64,000 bases of DNA from Glossina fuscipes (taxonomy: Eukaryota > Arthropoda > Insecta > Diptera > Glossinidae). Position 1 is the stretch's first letter, and each line of letters opens with the position of its first letter. The translations under genes were made by a program, and so were the position numbers. The stretch covers positions 709,131 to 773,130 of the forward strand of contig NW_023998556.1 of assembly GCF_014805625.2 (NCBI RefSeq), read 5' to 3'. Positions 61,950 to 64,000 of this stretch are shown piece by piece. Under the pieces are notes generated by a model. It was not told the DNA's origin, made no database searches, and worked only from the letters and a program-made list of their open reading frames with translations.

Positions 61950-62200
61950 GGTTTTACATGCGATTTACCTTACGGCATTCCGCCAGCAAAAATAAACCGG
62001 ACACAAAAAGAGAGAACCTCCCCAAGCTTGGTGAAGGGAGAAAAAGTTTAACATGATCCGTAAAGCTTAACATGGAGAGTACACTAGTATTTCCGAATTT
62101 CCGAATAAATACCCAAAAGAACAGCGGGCATAGATGATTCCCCTGCGGAGCTCCAGATTTCATCATTATATACTCACACAGTTACAATCTAATTAACTTG
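61950..62200 (-). mobile_element. LINE reverse-transcriptase fragment (-)
   Basis: The minus-strand frame 62166-61954 begins MMKSGAPQGNHLCPLFFWVF, the conserved motif preceding the active site in non-LTR reverse transcriptases (SGVPQGSHLGP type). It reaches LSFTDHVKLF, which occupies the place of YADD. Both catalytic aspartates are therefore altered (FTDH). It is the only LINE fragment on the minus strand in the window and differs from the main LINE family. Confidence 0.75.
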
Positions 62201-62259
62201 CTAACAGCGTCACGTTTGAAAGCCTGCAGTGCTACGTGTATTTGAAAACCAGTAGCCTC

Positions 62260-62310
62260 TTGAGTAACATTCGTTCCTTGAGTAACATTCGTCCCTTGAG
62301 TAACATTCTC
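62260..62310. repeat. Tandem repeat, 18 bp unit x 2.8
   Basis: The unit TTGAGTAACATTCGTTCC occurs at 62260, 62278 and 62296 with one or two changes; the third copy is partial. Confidence 0.92.
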
Positions 62311-62814
62311 AGCAGTTGTTCAACTTGTTAAACTTAGTAAAGTTGTTTTAAATTTATATAATTATTTTCATTTTCTCCTTTATAATTTAAAAATGTATTC
62401 TTTGTTTTTTGCTTACCCACGGTCCCACGCCAGTATGGCGAATTTACCGTGAAAAGCAGGTACAAAAGTAATCTCAGACCTTTTGCAGCCACGCCGCATT
62501 CGCCCCATAGGCGGTTAAATTAACTTACCTCAGCTATGGGAATGTCGTCTAAGGGACCACCAGTAACATAACCATAAATTTCAGAATTAGAATGTATTCG
62601 TGGTAGTATACTCAAAAGTCAGGAAAAAACTTTCAAATTAAATAAATGGAAATAAATATGCGAGGGTATGCCACGTTCGATTTTAATACGCATTTTACAA
62701 ATTAAGTCAAATTTATATATAGTTGAGTGTCATCTGCCAAGATATCTGTCGTAATTGTAGACTTTAACTACCCGATGTTGGCTAGATCCATATGAATAGC
62801 TAAGAGTAAATAAA
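62311..62814. other. No gene recognised
   Basis: A less AT-rich patch at about 62410-62580 (around CACGGTCCCACGCCAGTATG and CATAGGCGGTTAAATTAACT) has no frame and no second copy in this window. Confidence 0.35.
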
Positions 62815-62965
62815 AATCGCGACTACTAAGTCAGTGTTCGCGGATTGAAATCTCAGTGCGGCACTCTCCACTCCATTAGGCTGCCCTCCCACCACCTCCC
62901 TATCTCTTCCTGTCTTTAATTTTCTTCACGACTTTCTAGTCCTCACCGTGCTGCGCAAGTGAGCA
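62815..62965 (+). repeat. tRNA-derived SINE-like copy
   Basis: Related to 60555-60750: ACTAAGTCAGTGTTCGCGGA, a box-B-like GATTGAAATCTC (about 62839-62850), a pyrimidine-rich body (CTATCTCTTCCTGTCTTT) and the end block TTTCTAGTCCTCACCGTGC. Box A is poorly kept, so it is probably transcriptionally dead. Confidence 0.55.
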
Positions 62966-63339
62966 CATCATAGTCCGGCAGGGCCGACCCTTCAGTACCC
63001 TACACCACATTGTGTAACACAATGTTATGTGTCAATTTTCATCAATATATATTAAAACTTCAACCTTTCTGCTCTTTAAAGCATAAATTTTTGTGAAAAT
63101 CCTTATTAATGTCGGATCCAAAAAATAAGTCGAGATATGATCTAAATTTAGTAATTTATCTATCCGTCGTAAGAATTTTAGTTTTTGTTGCAGGAGAGCG
63201 TTCAAAAATTCCTGTAGCCGGTCCAAAGTTTTTACAGCAATTTAGAATGTCGATATACTACTACTTAGCCACTTTTACTGAGAAATTTTGAAAATTATAA
63301 TTTTCTTCCGTATAACGACTTTTCAGAATAGGGCGTTAT

Positions 63340-63570
63340 ATGGGGAATGGTCGAAAAAGTAGATCGATCCGCAACATGTTCGATGGCGTTCGTCCTTGAG
63401 TCAAAACACGTCACTTCACTGAATTTCATCCAAATATCTCCAAAATTGCGACCTGTAGCACAATTTTATATGAACAGACATCGGACAGACAAACGGACTG
63501 CCAAGCCTTAGTCAATTCATATCATGATTCTGAATTGATCGGTATTATAAAACGTGGATCTATTTTATTG
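63340..63570 (+). repeat. Interspersed repeat, partial copy D
   Basis: The block around 63475-63560 (ACATCGGACAGACAAACGGA, then TTAGTCAATTCATATCATGA and ATTGATCGGTATTATA) follows the pattern of the 'GACAGACGGACATGGCTAAATC' region of fly interspersed repeats and of copies A-C. The flanks are too diverged to define ends. Confidence 0.5.
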
Positions 63571-63867
63571 CGCTTTACATACGCACGCACTAACTTAATA
63601 TATACAATGGTGTAGAGTTGGTACTTTGCGTTCGAAACGGATGCATACATCTAAGTTCCATATCCAATAATCATGCGTTTCATGAGGTCCACTTCAGTGA
63701 GATGTCATAGTAAAAAGACGGGTAACTCCATAGCAGTTAAATGTATTAACATGAATCTCGATGCAGATGCTAACAAATAGTTCCACGACAAAAATTTTCC
63801 AAGATATGTGAACACGCGGTGGAAAAAAGGAAATCTTTGCCCATCGTTTATAAATGCTCCAAGATTA

Positions 63868-64000
63868 GCCGCTTTGAGAATAAGCATATATTCGTTTTCA
63901 TTTGTTTTGCATGTATTGTGCCGCTTTGAGAATAAGCATATATTCGTTCTCAATTGTTTTGCATGTATTGTGCCGATTTATAAAATAAGTGTATATTCGT
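63868..64000. repeat. Tandem repeat, 52 bp unit, runs off window
   Basis: The unit starts GCCGCTTTGAGAATAAGCAT and contains ATATTCGTT and TGTTTTGCATGTATTGT. Copies start at 63868, 63920 and 63972; the third is incomplete at the window end. The first two differ at few positions, the third more. The array may continue beyond 64000. Confidence 0.93.

Noticed and set aside
1..64000. CRISPR arrays, operons, bacterial or phage genes
   Set aside because: No spaced identical repeats, no dense same-strand genes and no ribosome-binding sites; introns, SINEs and LINEs show a eukaryotic nuclear sequence.

Overview
The window reads as accessory, non-genic chromatin of a higher fly. It is AT-rich, with 50-60 nt introns, mariner and piggyBac DNA transposons, several LINE copies, tRNA-derived SINEs and short fragments of animal housekeeping genes. 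The repeat style and the mariner and interspersed-repeat families suggest a tephritid fruit fly or a close relative. That placement is inference, because no intact species-diagnostic gene is present.

Layout. 1-5.6 kb: non-coding, with one copy of a roughly 600 bp interspersed repeat (about 1255-1875). 5.6-6.9 kb: a complete mariner with 32 bp perfect terminal inverted repeats and a broken transposase. 9.1-9.8 kb: an inverted copy of the 600 bp repeat. 12.7-13.1 kb: the 3' end of a LINE. 13.26-15.0 kb: a piggyBac-type element truncated at its 3' side. 19.64-19.95 kb: a mariner-type relic. 22.1-25.9 kb: the best LINE copy, with a PHD-finger ORF1 and an endonuclease plus reverse-transcriptase ORF2, both broken. 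26.26-26.88 kb: a 206-codon conserved-looking frame with four in-frame stops. 28.9-31.4 kb: SINE copies and an unrecognised coding relic. 33.75-34.37 kb: a third 600 bp repeat. 38.6-44.2 kb: two more decayed LINE copies, one carrying a SINE with a target-site duplication. 47.1-48.3 kb: a second mariner copy. 52.28-52.43 kb: a plausible first coding exon with a signal peptide on the minus strand. 55.3-56.1 kb: an internally deleted piggyBac and a 41 bp minisatellite. 57.05-60.12 kb: fragments of RNA polymerase I subunit 2, a probable Nup188, an old mariner and KCTD9 lie together. 60.5-64 kb: SINEs, a solo mariner end, a minus-strand LINE fragment and two tandem repeats, one running off the window end.

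Nothing here forms an operon or pathway. The genes that can be recognised are transposon genes or dead copies of host genes, and all recognised transposase and reverse-transcriptase genes are interrupted. The most informative points are: the same 2-nt frameshift in both mariner copies, which implies mobilisation in trans; the cluster of unrelated host-gene fragments at 57-60 kb, one of which keeps an intron; a tRNA-derived SINE with clear target-site duplications; and the possible secretory exon at 52.3 kb. I found no convincing new biological system such as a defence cassette or gene cluster.
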